A DNA stretch of 64,000 bases from JBBQCW01 sp038319025 (GTDB taxonomy: Bacteria; Actinomycetota; Thermoleophilia; Solirubrobacterales; Solirubrobacteraceae), in NCBI GenBank assembly GCA_038319025.1, contig JBBQCW010000012.1:35124-99123 (forward strand), in the 5' to 3' direction. Under the pieces are notes generated by a model that ran no database searches, was not told where the DNA came from, and saw nothing but the letters and a program-made list of their open reading frames with translations. Positions 8,726 to 18,200 of this stretch are shown piece after piece; position 1 is the stretch's first letter, and every line of letters starts with the position of its first letter. A program made the translations under genes and the position numbers.

Positions 8726-9523
8726 ATGCCCGATATCGGTGCCACGCTGCGAGAGACGCGAATGCGCGAGGGACTGGACATCTCTGACATCGAGGCGTCC
8801 ACCAAGATCCGCGCCAAGTATCTGCGCGCGCTGGAGAACGAGGAGTGGGATCTGCTTCCCGGTCCGACCTTCGTCAAGAGCTTTCTGCGCACCTACGCCG
8901 AAGCGCTCGGCCTGGACTCCCGGATGCTGCTGGAGGAGTACAAGCTGCGCTACGAGCGCTTTGAGGATTACGACACCCGGGCGGCGTCGCAGCGCACCCC
9001 CGGCCCGGCGGCGGGCCGGGAGCGGCGGCCTCCGCGCCGCCGCAACCCGGCGCGGTGGATCTTCATCGCCGCCGCCGTGATGGTGGTGATCATCGTCATC
9101 GCGCTGCTGGACAGTGGCAGCAGCCCGAAGAAGGACACGACGACGACCGTGGGCGCTGGAGCGCCGCAGACAACGACCTCGAATGCGAGCACGACCACCG
9201 CGACGACCGCGAGCATCACCAAGGTGAGTACGGCGGGCGGCGGGCGCTCTGTAACCCTGCAGGTAGTTCCCACCGGCTCGGTCTACGTGTGCCTGATTTC
9301 TCACGGCAAGCGCTTGATAAACGGCCAGGTACTCGAGGTCGGCCATCCCTCTGCGTCCTATCACAGCACGTCGTACCTGCTTTCGCTGGGGAACGGAAAC
9401 GCGCGTCTGCGCGTCGGGTCCACCAACGTCGCCGTCCCGGACAACGGCAAGCCGATCGGCTACTCCATCAGCCGCAAGGGCGCTCGCGTGCTGGCGGCAG
9501 CCAACCGCCCCAACTGCGGATGA
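8726..9523 (+). CDS. RodZ-like helix-turn-helix membrane protein
   Basis: 265 residues. The N-terminal Xre-type HTH (about 5-75: GATLRETRMREGLDISDIE and a following FVKSFLRTYAEALGLD) is the form found in RodZ, the cytoskeletal anchor for cell-shape machinery. A basic stretch precedes one membrane helix (about 111-130), then a Thr/Ser-rich linker and an outer beta-rich DUF4115-like domain. The start at ATG 8726 is chosen over TTG 8723 because it fits the leaderless spacing. The stop overlaps the cinA start (ATGA). Whether it acts in shape control here is inference from family membership. Confidence 0.8.
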   Translation: MPDIGATLRETRMREGLDISDIEASTKIRAKYLRALENEEWDLLPGPTFVKSFLRTYAEALGLDSRMLLEEYKLRYERFEDYDTRAASQRTPGPAAGRERRPPRRRNPARWIFIAAAVMVVIIVIALLDSGSSPKKDTTTTVGAGAPQTTTSNASTTTATTASITKVSTAGGGRSVTLQVVPTGSVYVCLISHGKRLINGQVLEVGHPSASYHSTSYLLSLGNGNARLRVGSTNVAVPDNGKPIGYSISRKGARVLAAANRPNCG

Positions 9524-10818
9524 GCGCCCGTGCCGGCATCGTGGTCACCGGCACAGAGGTGCTGACCGGCCGCGTCACGGATCGTAACGGCCCTTGGATG
9601 TCAGACCGCCTGCGCGAGATCGGGGTGGACCTGGCGCAGATCGTGATCGTCGGTGATCGCCCAGAGGACATGACCGACGCGCTGGCGTTCTTCGCCCGCT
9701 CGGGCGTCGACCTCATCTTCACCAGCGGCGGTCTCGGCCCGACGGCCGACGATCTCACCGCCGATGTGGTCGGCCGCTTCCAGGGCCGCGAAATGGTCCT
9801 CGACGAGCCGCTCGAAGGGCGCATCTGGAAGATCTTGGAGCCGCTGATGACGCGCTGGCCCGACCTGGATCCGGCCGCCATCCGGGCCGCCAACCGCAAG
9901 CAGGCGATCGTGCCGCGGGGTGCCACCGTGTTGGAGCCAGTCGGTACCGCCCCGGGTCTTGTCGTGCCGCCCATCGACGGACGCGACGGGCCGACGGTCG
10001 TCGTTCTGCCCGGTCCGCCGCGCGAGTTACAGCCGATGTGGGCGACGGCGGTCGCCACCGAAGCGTTTGCCGCCGCCGCGGCCGGTGCGACCTCCTACCG
10101 GCAGACCATGCTGCGGCTTTTCGGCATCCCTGAGTCGGAGATTGCCGAGACGCTGCGCGTCGCGGAGGAGGCCAACGGCCTGGATGGATTGGAGATCACG
10201 ACCTGCCTGCGCCGCGGCGAAGTGGAGGTGGTGACTCGTTTCGAGCCGGAGTACCAGAGCGTGTACGACGCCTTTGAAGCCACCGTCCGAAGCCGGCACG
10301 CCGACACGCTCTTCTCCGATGACGGGACGACGGTCGATCAGCAGATCGCGGCGGCACTGCGCGCTCGTGGGTGGACGCTGTCCACGGCGGAGTCGTGCAC
10401 CGGCGGCCTGATCGCCGGTCGGCTCACCGATCTGCCCGGCTCCAGCGACTACCTCGCGGGCGGGGTCGTGGTCTACACCAACGCGGCCAAGACGTCGTTG
10501 GCCGGAGTGCCCGAGGAGCTCATCCGGGTGCATGGCGCAGTCTCGGAGGAGGTCGCCGTCGCGTTGGCCGACGGTGCCCGGATGGCGCTGGGCGCCGACG
10601 TCGGGGTCGGGATCACCGGTATCGCGGGCCCTGGTGGGGGGAGCGAGGAGAAGCCGGTCGGCACCGTCTGGTTCTCCGTCACCGGCCCGGACGGGGAGCG
10701 CATCACTCGCGGTCTCCAGCTACCCGGAGCTCGGTTTGACGTCCGCGATCGCAGCACCACCGTCGCCCTGCATCTCGTGCGACGTCTGCTCCTGGGCGCC
10801 GGCCTGCCGCCTGTCTGA
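9520..10818 (+). CDS. cinA: CinA: nicotinamide-nucleotide amidohydrolase with MoCF-like domain
   Basis: 432 residues, the full two-domain form. The N-terminal molybdopterin-binding-like (COG1058) domain starts GIVVTGTEVLTGRV and contains TSGGLGPTADD. The C-terminal PncC-type amidase domain contains STAESCTGGLI with the catalytic serine and GITGIAGPGGG. The protein recycles pyridine nucleotides by deamidating NMN. It is translationally coupled to the RodZ-like gene by ATGA. CinA next to recA is a common bacterial arrangement; here only the M14 peptidase gene lies between them. Confidence 0.94.
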   Translation: MSARAGIVVTGTEVLTGRVTDRNGPWMSDRLREIGVDLAQIVIVGDRPEDMTDALAFFARSGVDLIFTSGGLGPTADDLTADVVGRFQGREMVLDEPLEGRIWKILEPLMTRWPDLDPAAIRAANRKQAIVPRGATVLEPVGTAPGLVVPPIDGRDGPTVVVLPGPPRELQPMWATAVATEAFAAAAAGATSYRQTMLRLFGIPESEIAETLRVAEEANGLDGLEITTCLRRGEVEVVTRFEPEYQSVYDAFEATVRSRHADTLFSDDGTTVDQQIAAALRARGWTLSTAESCTGGLIAGRLTDLPGSSDYLAGGVVVYTNAAKTSLAGVPEELIRVHGAVSEEVAVALADGARMALGADVGVGITGIAGPGGGSEEKPVGTVWFSVTGPDGERITRGLQLPGARFDVRDRSTTVALHLVRRLLLGAGLPPV

Positions 10819-10854
10819 GCGGGTCATGCCGGCTCATCACAGGCCGGCGCGCCG

Positions 10855-10860
10855 TACCGT
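10855..10860 (+). promoter_or_regulatory. -10 element (TACCGT) of the M14 peptidase gene
   Basis: TACCGT ends 7 nt before ATG 10868 and favours that start over ATG 10826. Confidence 0.45.
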
Positions 10861-10867
10861 TGGCGCG

Positions 10868-12265
10868 ATGCGGTGCCGGCTTCTGCTCTCCCTGTTCGCG
10901 ATCGCGAGCCTGATCTTCGGCTTGGGCACTGTGGCCGCTGCGCAAGCGGTCACCAGGTCGCTGCCCTCGGGCCGGACGACCTTCCGCCATCTCGCGCAGT
11001 ACGACGCCGACATCGACGAGCTGGTGGCGGCGCGACCGGATCTGGCCCGGCGCATCACGCTCACCGCGTCGAGTACCGAGGGGCGACGCATCCCGGTCGT
11101 GGAGATCTCGGCCGGGGTCGATCGCCGCGACGACGGGCGCCCCACGTTCATCGTCACCGGGCTCACGCACGCCCGCGAGTGGGCCAGCGGCGAGGTGGCG
11201 ATGGAGTTCGCCCAGGACCTTGCCCTCCGCTATGGGCGCGACCGAACGATCACGCGTCTCCTGCGCCGCGTGAGGATCGTCGTGGTGCCCGTGGTCAACC
11301 CTGACGGCTTTGTGGTGTCCCGCGATGGATTGACCGCCAAGGCAAAAGCGCACCGGACCAACTGCGCTGTGGCCGACGCCGCCGAGGCGGCGCAACCCTG
11401 TGCCCTGCGCTCCGGGGTCGATCTGAACCGCAACGGCGGGTTTGCCTGGGGTGGGGCAGGGGCATCCGCACAGTTGGGCAGCGAGCTGTACCGTGGCCCC
11501 GCGCCGTGGTCAGAGCCCGAGAGTCAGGCGATCCACGCGCTGATGGCCGGCCGCCAGCTCACCGGCATGGTCGCTCTTCATTCCTTCGGTGGGCAGGTGC
11601 TGCGCCAGCCGGGCTTCCGCGGATTCGGCACGCTGCCCGATGAGCGCCGCCAAGCGCGCCTGGGCCGGGCCATGGCGGCGGCCGCCGGCTACAGCTCTGA
11701 GCGGGCGGACGCTCTTTACGACGCCACCGGTGCGCAGGAGGACTGGAGCTACGTGGCCCAGGATGCGTTGGCGTACACGATCGAGCTGGGCGGTGCCGGT
11801 TTCCAAGGGGCCCACACCTCGCTCGTGACCGACCAGTACTTCGGACATCCGCGAGGCGGTGGCGGGGTTCGCGCGGCGCTGCTGCTCGCCGCAAGTGCGG
11901 CCGCCGACCCGGCGGGGCATGCCGTGATCAGCGGGATCGCACCGGGCGTGCGGATTCTCAAGCTGGAACGCTCATTCGTCACACAGACCAGCCCCGTCTG
12001 CACTGCTGGGTTCACGCTGGATCCGTGTCCTTCCCCAATGGCACCGACATCTCTGGCGGACGGAGTGCACAGTGAGATGGTGGTGCCCTTCAACGGAATC
12101 GTCCGCTGGGATGTGGCTCCGTCGACGGGCCCACAAGACGAGCGGGCTGGGCGCCACACCTCGTGGACGCTTCGCTGCGAAGCCCCCGAGGGCTTTCTGT
12201 TGCGCGAGCAGACCGTCACGATCGCGCGCGGTCAGCGACGCAATTTGGGTGATCTCTGCCGGTAG
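10868..12265 (+). CDS. Secreted zinc carboxypeptidase, M14 family
   Basis: A 465-residue exported peptidase that should remove C-terminal residues from peptides outside the cell. A Sec signal peptide covers about 1-27 (RCRLLLSLFAIASLIFGL, then AAAQA). The M14 zinc ligands are visible as H101-x-x-E104 in THARE and H238 in ALHSF. The substrate-binding NRN is at 187-189 and the catalytic glutamate E306 is in YTIELGG. Four cysteines in the inserted loop and near the end could form disulfides. After residue about 350 a further beta-rich domain of about 110 residues follows, of unknown role. It is the only exported protein in the cinA-recA block. Confidence 0.88.
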   Translation: MRCRLLLSLFAIASLIFGLGTVAAAQAVTRSLPSGRTTFRHLAQYDADIDELVAARPDLARRITLTASSTEGRRIPVVEISAGVDRRDDGRPTFIVTGLTHAREWASGEVAMEFAQDLALRYGRDRTITRLLRRVRIVVVPVVNPDGFVVSRDGLTAKAKAHRTNCAVADAAEAAQPCALRSGVDLNRNGGFAWGGAGASAQLGSELYRGPAPWSEPESQAIHALMAGRQLTGMVALHSFGGQVLRQPGFRGFGTLPDERRQARLGRAMAAAAGYSSERADALYDATGAQEDWSYVAQDALAYTIELGGAGFQGAHTSLVTDQYFGHPRGGGGVRAALLLAASAAADPAGHAVISGIAPGVRILKLERSFVTQTSPVCTAGFTLDPCPSPMAPTSLADGVHSEMVVPFNGIVRWDVAPSTGPQDERAGRHTSWTLRCEAPEGFLLREQTVTIARGQRRNLGDLCR

Positions 12266-12272
12266 TCCGGTA

Positions 12273-12287
12273 GGGCACGCCGTGCCC
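12273..12287 (+). terminator. Hairpin after the M14 peptidase gene
   Basis: GGGCAC-GCC-GTGCCC is a perfect 6-bp stem with a 3-nt loop, 7 nt after the stop. No T-run follows, so it is a possible non-canonical terminator only. Confidence 0.35.
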
Positions 12288-12386
12288 GTTCGACACACCT
12301 TTGGCGCGTCCCCGTCACATAAGAAGCACGGAGCGCGTCTGGAGCTGTGACACGCCTGCCACGAGCATGCCGTTCTGTCCGCAACA

Positions 12387-12398
12387 GAGCGTACGTTC
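12387..12398 (+). promoter_or_regulatory. Candidate LexA (SOS) box upstream of recA
   Basis: GAGC-GTAC-GTTC matches the actinobacterial SOS box GAAC-N4-GTTC with one mismatch, followed by G. It lies 37 nt before the recA ATG, the place expected for LexA control. lexA itself is not in the window. Confidence 0.55.
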
Positions 12399-12435
12399 GT
12401 GCACTCAGAAGCAGAGAAAGGGAAGTGACGACACC

Positions 12436-13508
<1,073 letters not shown>

Positions 13509-13512
<4 letters not shown>

Positions 13513-14006
13513 CGTCCGAGGAGCGCGCTTTGGACCCGCAAGCGCGGCTCCAAGACGCGCTGGACGCGGCGTACCGACACCTGTCCCGCCGTGAGCGGAC
13601 TGAGGCTGAGCTGCGTCGGCACCTTGAGCATCGGCGGGTGGAACCGTCGACCATCGAGGAGGCGCTCGCCGCTCTGCGCGAGCAGGGCTACGCCGACGAC
13701 ATCGGGTACGCACGGCGTTTCGCGGAGGACAGGCGCAAGCTCGACGGTTGGGGTGCGGACCGCATCGAGCGTCGCCTGGCCACGCTCGGTGTGGCGCCTG
13801 AACACATCTCGGCGGCGATTTCCGCGCAGGATGCTGATGGTGAACTGGCCGCTGCGTTGTCAGTGCTTGAGCAACGCCTCGCCGCTGCTCCCGCCGACGA
13901 CCGCGAACGGGGCAAGGCGCTGGGGCTCCTCGTGCGCCGCGGCTACGACCTGACTATCGCTCACGATGCGATCCGGGCCTTCGAGCGCGGCCGCCAGGCC
14001 GCCTGA
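13509..14006 (+). CDS. recX: Regulatory protein RecX
   Basis: A 165-residue helical protein that binds and restrains RecA filaments. The RecX three-helix repeats are recognisable: LSRRERTEAELRRHLEHR, then GYADDIGYARRFAEDRR and RRGYDLTIAHDAI. The GTG start overlaps the recA stop by four bases, which couples its synthesis to RecA and is the typical arrangement. Length is normal for actinobacterial RecX. Confidence 0.92.
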
Positions 14007-14351
14007 TGTCCAGCCGCCACGGTAGCGGCACCGCCCCGCGACATTTCGTCGCGACGGTAGAGTGCCGGTCAGGAACAGAAACCGGCCCGATCGGGTCGTT
14101 GAAACCGCAGCTCACCAAGTCGTTCTGATCACATGACCGCGTCCAGGACTCCTCACCATTCCGACGGTCCACGCGCTGCCGCCGAGGACGGCGGCGCTCC
14201 GTCAGCCGTACGCCTGCAACCAGACTCCTGACGCGACGGCGCCCCGAGCGTCGCCCCAATATCCGCCTGCTGCGCGGACCGGTTTCTCGCTCCGAACCAT
14301 TTGGAGAGTTCGGCTCGGTCAAGGTGACCTGGCCAAGGGAGAGGACTGGCT
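14007..14351. other. Long intergenic region / probable rny leader
   Basis: 345 nt without a supportable gene. It holds a short hairpin (CGCGAC/GTCGCG, 14037-14053), then TAGAGT at 14058-14063 which could be a -10, a 10-bp palindrome CCCGATCGGG (14086-14095), and a 6-bp stem GCCGCC/GGCGGC (14178-14195). GGGAGAGG just before ATG 14352 is a good ribosome-binding site. If TAGAGT is the promoter, rny has a leader of about 280 nt, unusual in a window where most starts look leaderless. No known riboswitch is recognised. Confidence 0.4.
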
Positions 14352-15761
14352 ATGGACGTGGTGCTCGGAGCAGCGCTTCTGGCGATAGGAGTAGTGATCG
14401 CCGCATTGGTGGTCAGCCGCGGTCGCGCGGCGCGTTCGCCAAACCCACAGGGCGCAGCGGCGCCCGTCGACGCCGAGGAACGCCGTCGGCAAGACGAGCG
14501 CGCCGCTGACGTCCAACGACGCGAGGGTGATGTTGCCCGCCGCGAACAGGAGATCATCGTCCGCGTCGACGAGCTCCAGGCCGAGCGTGAGACGCTCGCC
14601 GCCCGTCGCGCTGACCTGGATCGTGAGCTTGAGCGCGTCTCGGGGCTATCGGCCGGGCAGGCTCGTCAAGCGCTGCTCAAGGAGGTAGAAGACACCGCAC
14701 GCCATGACGCAGTCCGGGTCATGCGCCAGGTGGAGGAAGAGACCAAACGAGACGCCGAGCGCCGCGTGCGCTCCATCCTCTCCGTCGCGATGCAGCGTCT
14801 CGCCGCCGGCCACGCCGTCGAAACGACCGTGACCGTGGTGGCGCTGCCCAGCGACGACATGAAGGGGCGGATCATTGGCAAGGAGGGCCGTAACATCCGC
14901 GCGCTGGAGACGCTTACCGGCGTCGACTTCATCATCGACGACACGCCCAATGCGGTGGTGCTCAGCGCGTTCGACGGCGTCCGGCGCGAACTTGCTCGCA
15001 TGACCCTCGAACGATTGCTGGCTGACGGCCGAATCCATCCTGCCCGCATCGAGGAGACCTACTACCAGGCCAAGTCTGACCTGGATTCACATCTACAGGA
15101 ACTGGGTGAACAGGCTGCTTTTGACGCGGGGGTAACGGGTTTGGACCCCGAACTCGTCAAATACCTGGGGAGGCTGCGGTTCCGCACCAGCTACGGACAG
15201 AACGTCCTCGCGCATTCTGTGGAGTGCGCGCAACTCGCCGCGATGATGGCCGAAGAATTGGGTGCCGGCGCCAAGACGGCTCGCCGCGCAGCGCTGCTCC
15301 ATGACATCGGCAAAGCCGTGTCCCACGAGGTGGAGGGGCCGCACGCGCTGGTCGGCGGGGACCTCGCCCGGCGCCACGGGGAGACCGAGGCCGTCGCCCA
15401 CGCGATGGAGGCTCACCACAACGAGGTCGTGCCACAGACCGTCGAAGCCGTGATCGTTCAGACCGCCGACGCCCTCTCCGGCGCCCGGCCCGGTGCTCGC
15501 GGTGAGTCGCTGGAGTCCTACGTGAAGCGGCTCCGCGAGCTGGAGCAGATCGCGGCGCGTCATCCCGGCGTCGACAAGGTCTACGCGATGCAGGCGGGGC
15601 GGGAGATCCGCGTGATCGTGGCTCCGAGCAGCATCGACGACGATGCGGCCGTCGGCCTGTCGCGCGCCATCGCCCGGGAGATCGAGCAGGAACTCGAGTA
15701 CCCCGGCCAGATCAAGATCACGGTGATCCGCGAGTCACGGTCGGTCGACTACGCCAAGTGA
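14352..15761 (+). CDS. rny: Ribonuclease Y
   Basis: A membrane-anchored endoribonuclease that initiates mRNA decay. 469 residues: an N-terminal membrane helix (about 4-22); a charged coiled coil (about 40-140); a KH domain (about 160-215) with GRIIGKEGRNIRALE; an HD domain with HSVECAQLAA and the metal-binding pair H317-D318 in LLHDIGK. The length is somewhat below the usual 510-520 because the coiled coil is short. The stop overlaps the next gene as GTGA. Regulation may involve the long leader upstream. Confidence 0.95.
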   Translation: MDVVLGAALLAIGVVIAALVVSRGRAARSPNPQGAAAPVDAEERRRQDERAADVQRREGDVARREQEIIVRVDELQAERETLAARRADLDRELERVSGLSAGQARQALLKEVEDTARHDAVRVMRQVEEETKRDAERRVRSILSVAMQRLAAGHAVETTVTVVALPSDDMKGRIIGKEGRNIRALETLTGVDFIIDDTPNAVVLSAFDGVRRELARMTLERLLADGRIHPARIEETYYQAKSDLDSHLQELGEQAAFDAGVTGLDPELVKYLGRLRFRTSYGQNVLAHSVECAQLAAMMAEELGAGAKTARRAALLHDIGKAVSHEVEGPHALVGGDLARRHGETEAVAHAMEAHHNEVVPQTVEAVIVQTADALSGARPGARGESLESYVKRLRELEQIAARHPGVDKVYAMQAGREIRVIVAPSSIDDDAAVGLSRAIAREIEQELEYPGQIKITVIRESRSVDYAK

Positions 15762-17059
15762 AGGACGGCACCTCCAGCCGCGTCGCGGTGATCGGACTCG
15801 GGCGCGTGGGGCTGCCGCTGGCGCTGGCTTTCGCCGATTGCGGCCTGTCGGTCATCGGGGTCGACCGTGACGCTGACCGGGTCGAGGCGGTACGCGCTGG
15901 TCGGATGCCGTTCGCCGAGCCCGGCGCGGACACCGTGCTGGCCCGTGTACTGAGCGCCGGATGCCTCACGGTCACGACTTCACTGCGGGACTGTGCCGAT
16001 GCGAACTACATCGTGGTGTGCGTGCCGACGGCGCGGACGGGAGGCCTCGAGATGGACCTCAGCGCGGTTTGGGGCACCTTCGATGACATCGCGCCCGGGA
16101 TGCGAGCCGGCCAGACGCTCATCTTGCGGTCGACCGTCGCCCCGGGGACCACAGACCTGATCGCCGCCCGTCTGGCCGCTGATCACGGGAAGCAGGTCGG
16201 GGACGACGTGTACGTCGCCCACGTCCCCGAGCGGATCGCGTCAGGTCGCTTCTTTGCCGAGGTACACACGCTGCCCTGCATAGTCGGCGGCGTCGGGGAG
16301 CGGTCGACGCGATCGGCCGGCACCTTGTTCGCTCACCTGGACGCGCCCATCATCTCGACCTCTCCGATCGAAGCGGAGTTGGCCAAGATCTGGGGCAATA
16401 CGTTCCGCTACGCGATGTTCGCCCTGCCCAACTTGCTGATGATGGATTGCGAGCAGTATGGGGCCAACGTGTTCTCGGTGATCGAACTGATCAACCGCGA
16501 CTATTCACGAGGTGGAATGCCGCCACCGGGCCTCACCGGCGGCACCTGTCTACGCAAGGACTTCGCATTCGTAGAAGCCCGGACCACGGTGCCGGGAATG
16601 CTGGCGGGCGCCGCCCGCGTCAACGAAGCCGTCCCTGCCTTCCTGGCCGCCGGGCTCCGGCGCCGACTGGCCGGGTGCCAGGACATCCGCGTCACCGTCT
16701 TGGGGACGGCGTTCAAGGCCGACGTCGACGACGAACGCGACTCGCTCTCCTTGGTCCTGATCGACCAGTTGCGGACCGAGGGCATGGTCGTCCGCGTGCA
16801 CGATCCGAACGTGGACACGACGTCGGGCTGGAGCGAGGCGCTGGAGGGCGCTCACGCGGTGGTGATCGGCGCGGCGCACCAGCAGTTCCGGCGCCCCGAC
16901 ACACTGTCGCGGATCGTCGAGGCTGCGCACGGGGAGCCGCTGATCGTTGATCCGTGGAACGTGCTCGGGTCCGGGCAGGTGTTTGCGTTCGCGGGCGAAC
17001 TAGGTGCCGAACCCGACGCGAACATCGCCGCTTCGCCGGTTGCCGGCCGAACCGCGTAG
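15758..17059 (+). CDS. Nucleotide-sugar dehydrogenase (UDP-glucose/UDP-ManNAc dehydrogenase family)
   Basis: 433 residues. It should oxidise a UDP-hexose twice with NAD to the uronic acid for a cell-surface glycan. The N-terminal Rossmann motif VIGLGRVGLPLA is at 11-22. PERIASGR and EAELAKIWGNTFRY belong to the central helical domain, and catalytic C264 sits in GGTCLRKD. The C-terminal domain (about 310-420) is complete. Sequence alone does not separate UDP-glucose from UDP-N-acetylmannosamine specificity. The GTG start overlaps the rny stop and its stop overlaps the glycosyltransferase start, an odd three-gene coupling. Confidence 0.85.
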   Translation: MKDGTSSRVAVIGLGRVGLPLALAFADCGLSVIGVDRDADRVEAVRAGRMPFAEPGADTVLARVLSAGCLTVTTSLRDCADANYIVVCVPTARTGGLEMDLSAVWGTFDDIAPGMRAGQTLILRSTVAPGTTDLIAARLAADHGKQVGDDVYVAHVPERIASGRFFAEVHTLPCIVGGVGERSTRSAGTLFAHLDAPIISTSPIEAELAKIWGNTFRYAMFALPNLLMMDCEQYGANVFSVIELINRDYSRGGMPPPGLTGGTCLRKDFAFVEARTTVPGMLAGAARVNEAVPAFLAAGLRRRLAGCQDIRVTVLGTAFKADVDDERDSLSLVLIDQLRTEGMVVRVHDPNVDTTSGWSEALEGAHAVVIGAAHQQFRRPDTLSRIVEAAHGEPLIVDPWNVLGSGQVFAFAGELGAEPDANIAASPVAGRTA

Positions 17060-18159
17060 TGGCAGCCGGGGTCAACCTCGTCGGCTATCTCAACCATGTC
17101 GTGGGGCAGGGAGAGTCAGCCCGGCGCGCCCGTGACGCGCTGCGTGGTGCGGGTGTGGAGGTGGCCGGTGCGGCGCTGACGCTGCCGGTGGGCCGCGTCG
17201 ACGGGGAGTACAGCGAGGCGCCCGACATTGCTGAGCTCCCGCACGACGTGACTGTGCTGTGGTGCAACCCGGATCGGTACGGGCTCGATGTGGACCCGGC
17301 ACCGCTGCGTCCGGCCGGCGGGCGCCTGATCGGCCGTTGGGCGTGGGAGCTCGCCCAGCTTCCGGCGGGCTGGGCGCAGTGTGCCCGATGCCTTGATGAG
17401 CTGTGGGTGCCATCCACGTTCGTCCGGGACGCCGTCGTCGACGCCGTCGACATTCCCGTGCAGGTGATTCCCAACGTCGTCAGCGCCCCGCAGCACGCAT
17501 CATTGGACCGCGCCGCGTGGGGGATCGCCCCCGATGCGTTTCTCGTCTCATTCCTGTTCGACCATCACTCAACGAGGGAGCGCAAGAACCCCGACGGCGC
17601 GATCGACGCGTTCACGCGGGCGTTTGTGCCGACCGACGGTGCGGCGCTTTTGATCAAGAGCGTCAACGCCGGGAGTCGGCCGGAATCGCACGCTGCGCTG
17701 TTGCGCCGTGCGGCCCACCGAGCCGACGTGCAGGTGATCGACCGAACGGTGACCCCGCGTGGGCGCGACGCGGTGATCGGGGGTGCTGACGCCTACCTTT
17801 CGCTGCACCGCGCAGAGGGTTTCGGCAACACGATTGCCGAAGCGATGGCCGCCGGCCGACCCGTGGTGAGCACGGGATACGGCGGTCACCGTGACTTCGC
17901 GGGGCCCGAAAACTCGCGGATCGTGGCGTGGAAGCCGGCCGCCGTGGGCCCTGGGGTGCCTCCGTATCCGCCCGACGCGTGGTGGGCGGAGCCGGACATC
18001 GAGGCGGCCGCCACGGCGCTTCGCGACTTGGCCGCCGATCGCGCCGGTGGTGCTGCTCTCGGCGCCCGGGCACGGCGCGAGGTCCTCCAGTTGCTCGGTC
18101 CAGAAGCCGTCGGCCGGGTGCTGACGGATGCCCTCAGTGGTCCGACCGCTTCCGTGTGA
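17059..18159 (+). CDS. GT4-type glycosyltransferase
   Basis: 366 residues from GTG 17059, which shares its first base with the preceding stop. The N-terminal half starts GVNLVGYLNHVVGQGESAR, typical of mannosyltransferase-like GT4 enzymes acting on surface polysaccharide. The C-terminal half has the nucleotide-sugar site FGNTIAEAMAAGRPVVSTGYGG, with the E-x7-E type signature replaced by HRAEGFGNTIAEA. No membrane segment is visible, so it is cytoplasmic. Coupled to the nucleotide-sugar dehydrogenase, it may use that product; this is inference. Confidence 0.82.
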   Translation: MAAGVNLVGYLNHVVGQGESARRARDALRGAGVEVAGAALTLPVGRVDGEYSEAPDIAELPHDVTVLWCNPDRYGLDVDPAPLRPAGGRLIGRWAWELAQLPAGWAQCARCLDELWVPSTFVRDAVVDAVDIPVQVIPNVVSAPQHASLDRAAWGIAPDAFLVSFLFDHHSTRERKNPDGAIDAFTRAFVPTDGAALLIKSVNAGSRPESHAALLRRAAHRADVQVIDRTVTPRGRDAVIGGADAYLSLHRAEGFGNTIAEAMAAGRPVVSTGYGGHRDFAGPENSRIVAWKPAAVGPGVPPYPPDAWWAEPDIEAAATALRDLAADRAGGAALGARARREVLQLLGPEAVGRVLTDALSGPTASV

Positions 18160-18200
18160 ACGACGCCGGTACCGGCGGCGGACTACCCTTCGCGACGCCG

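Noticed and set aside
13954..14322. 122-codon minus-strand frame in the rny leader region
   Set aside because: Overlaps recX, Arg-rich with no domain and no start signal; treated as non-coding.
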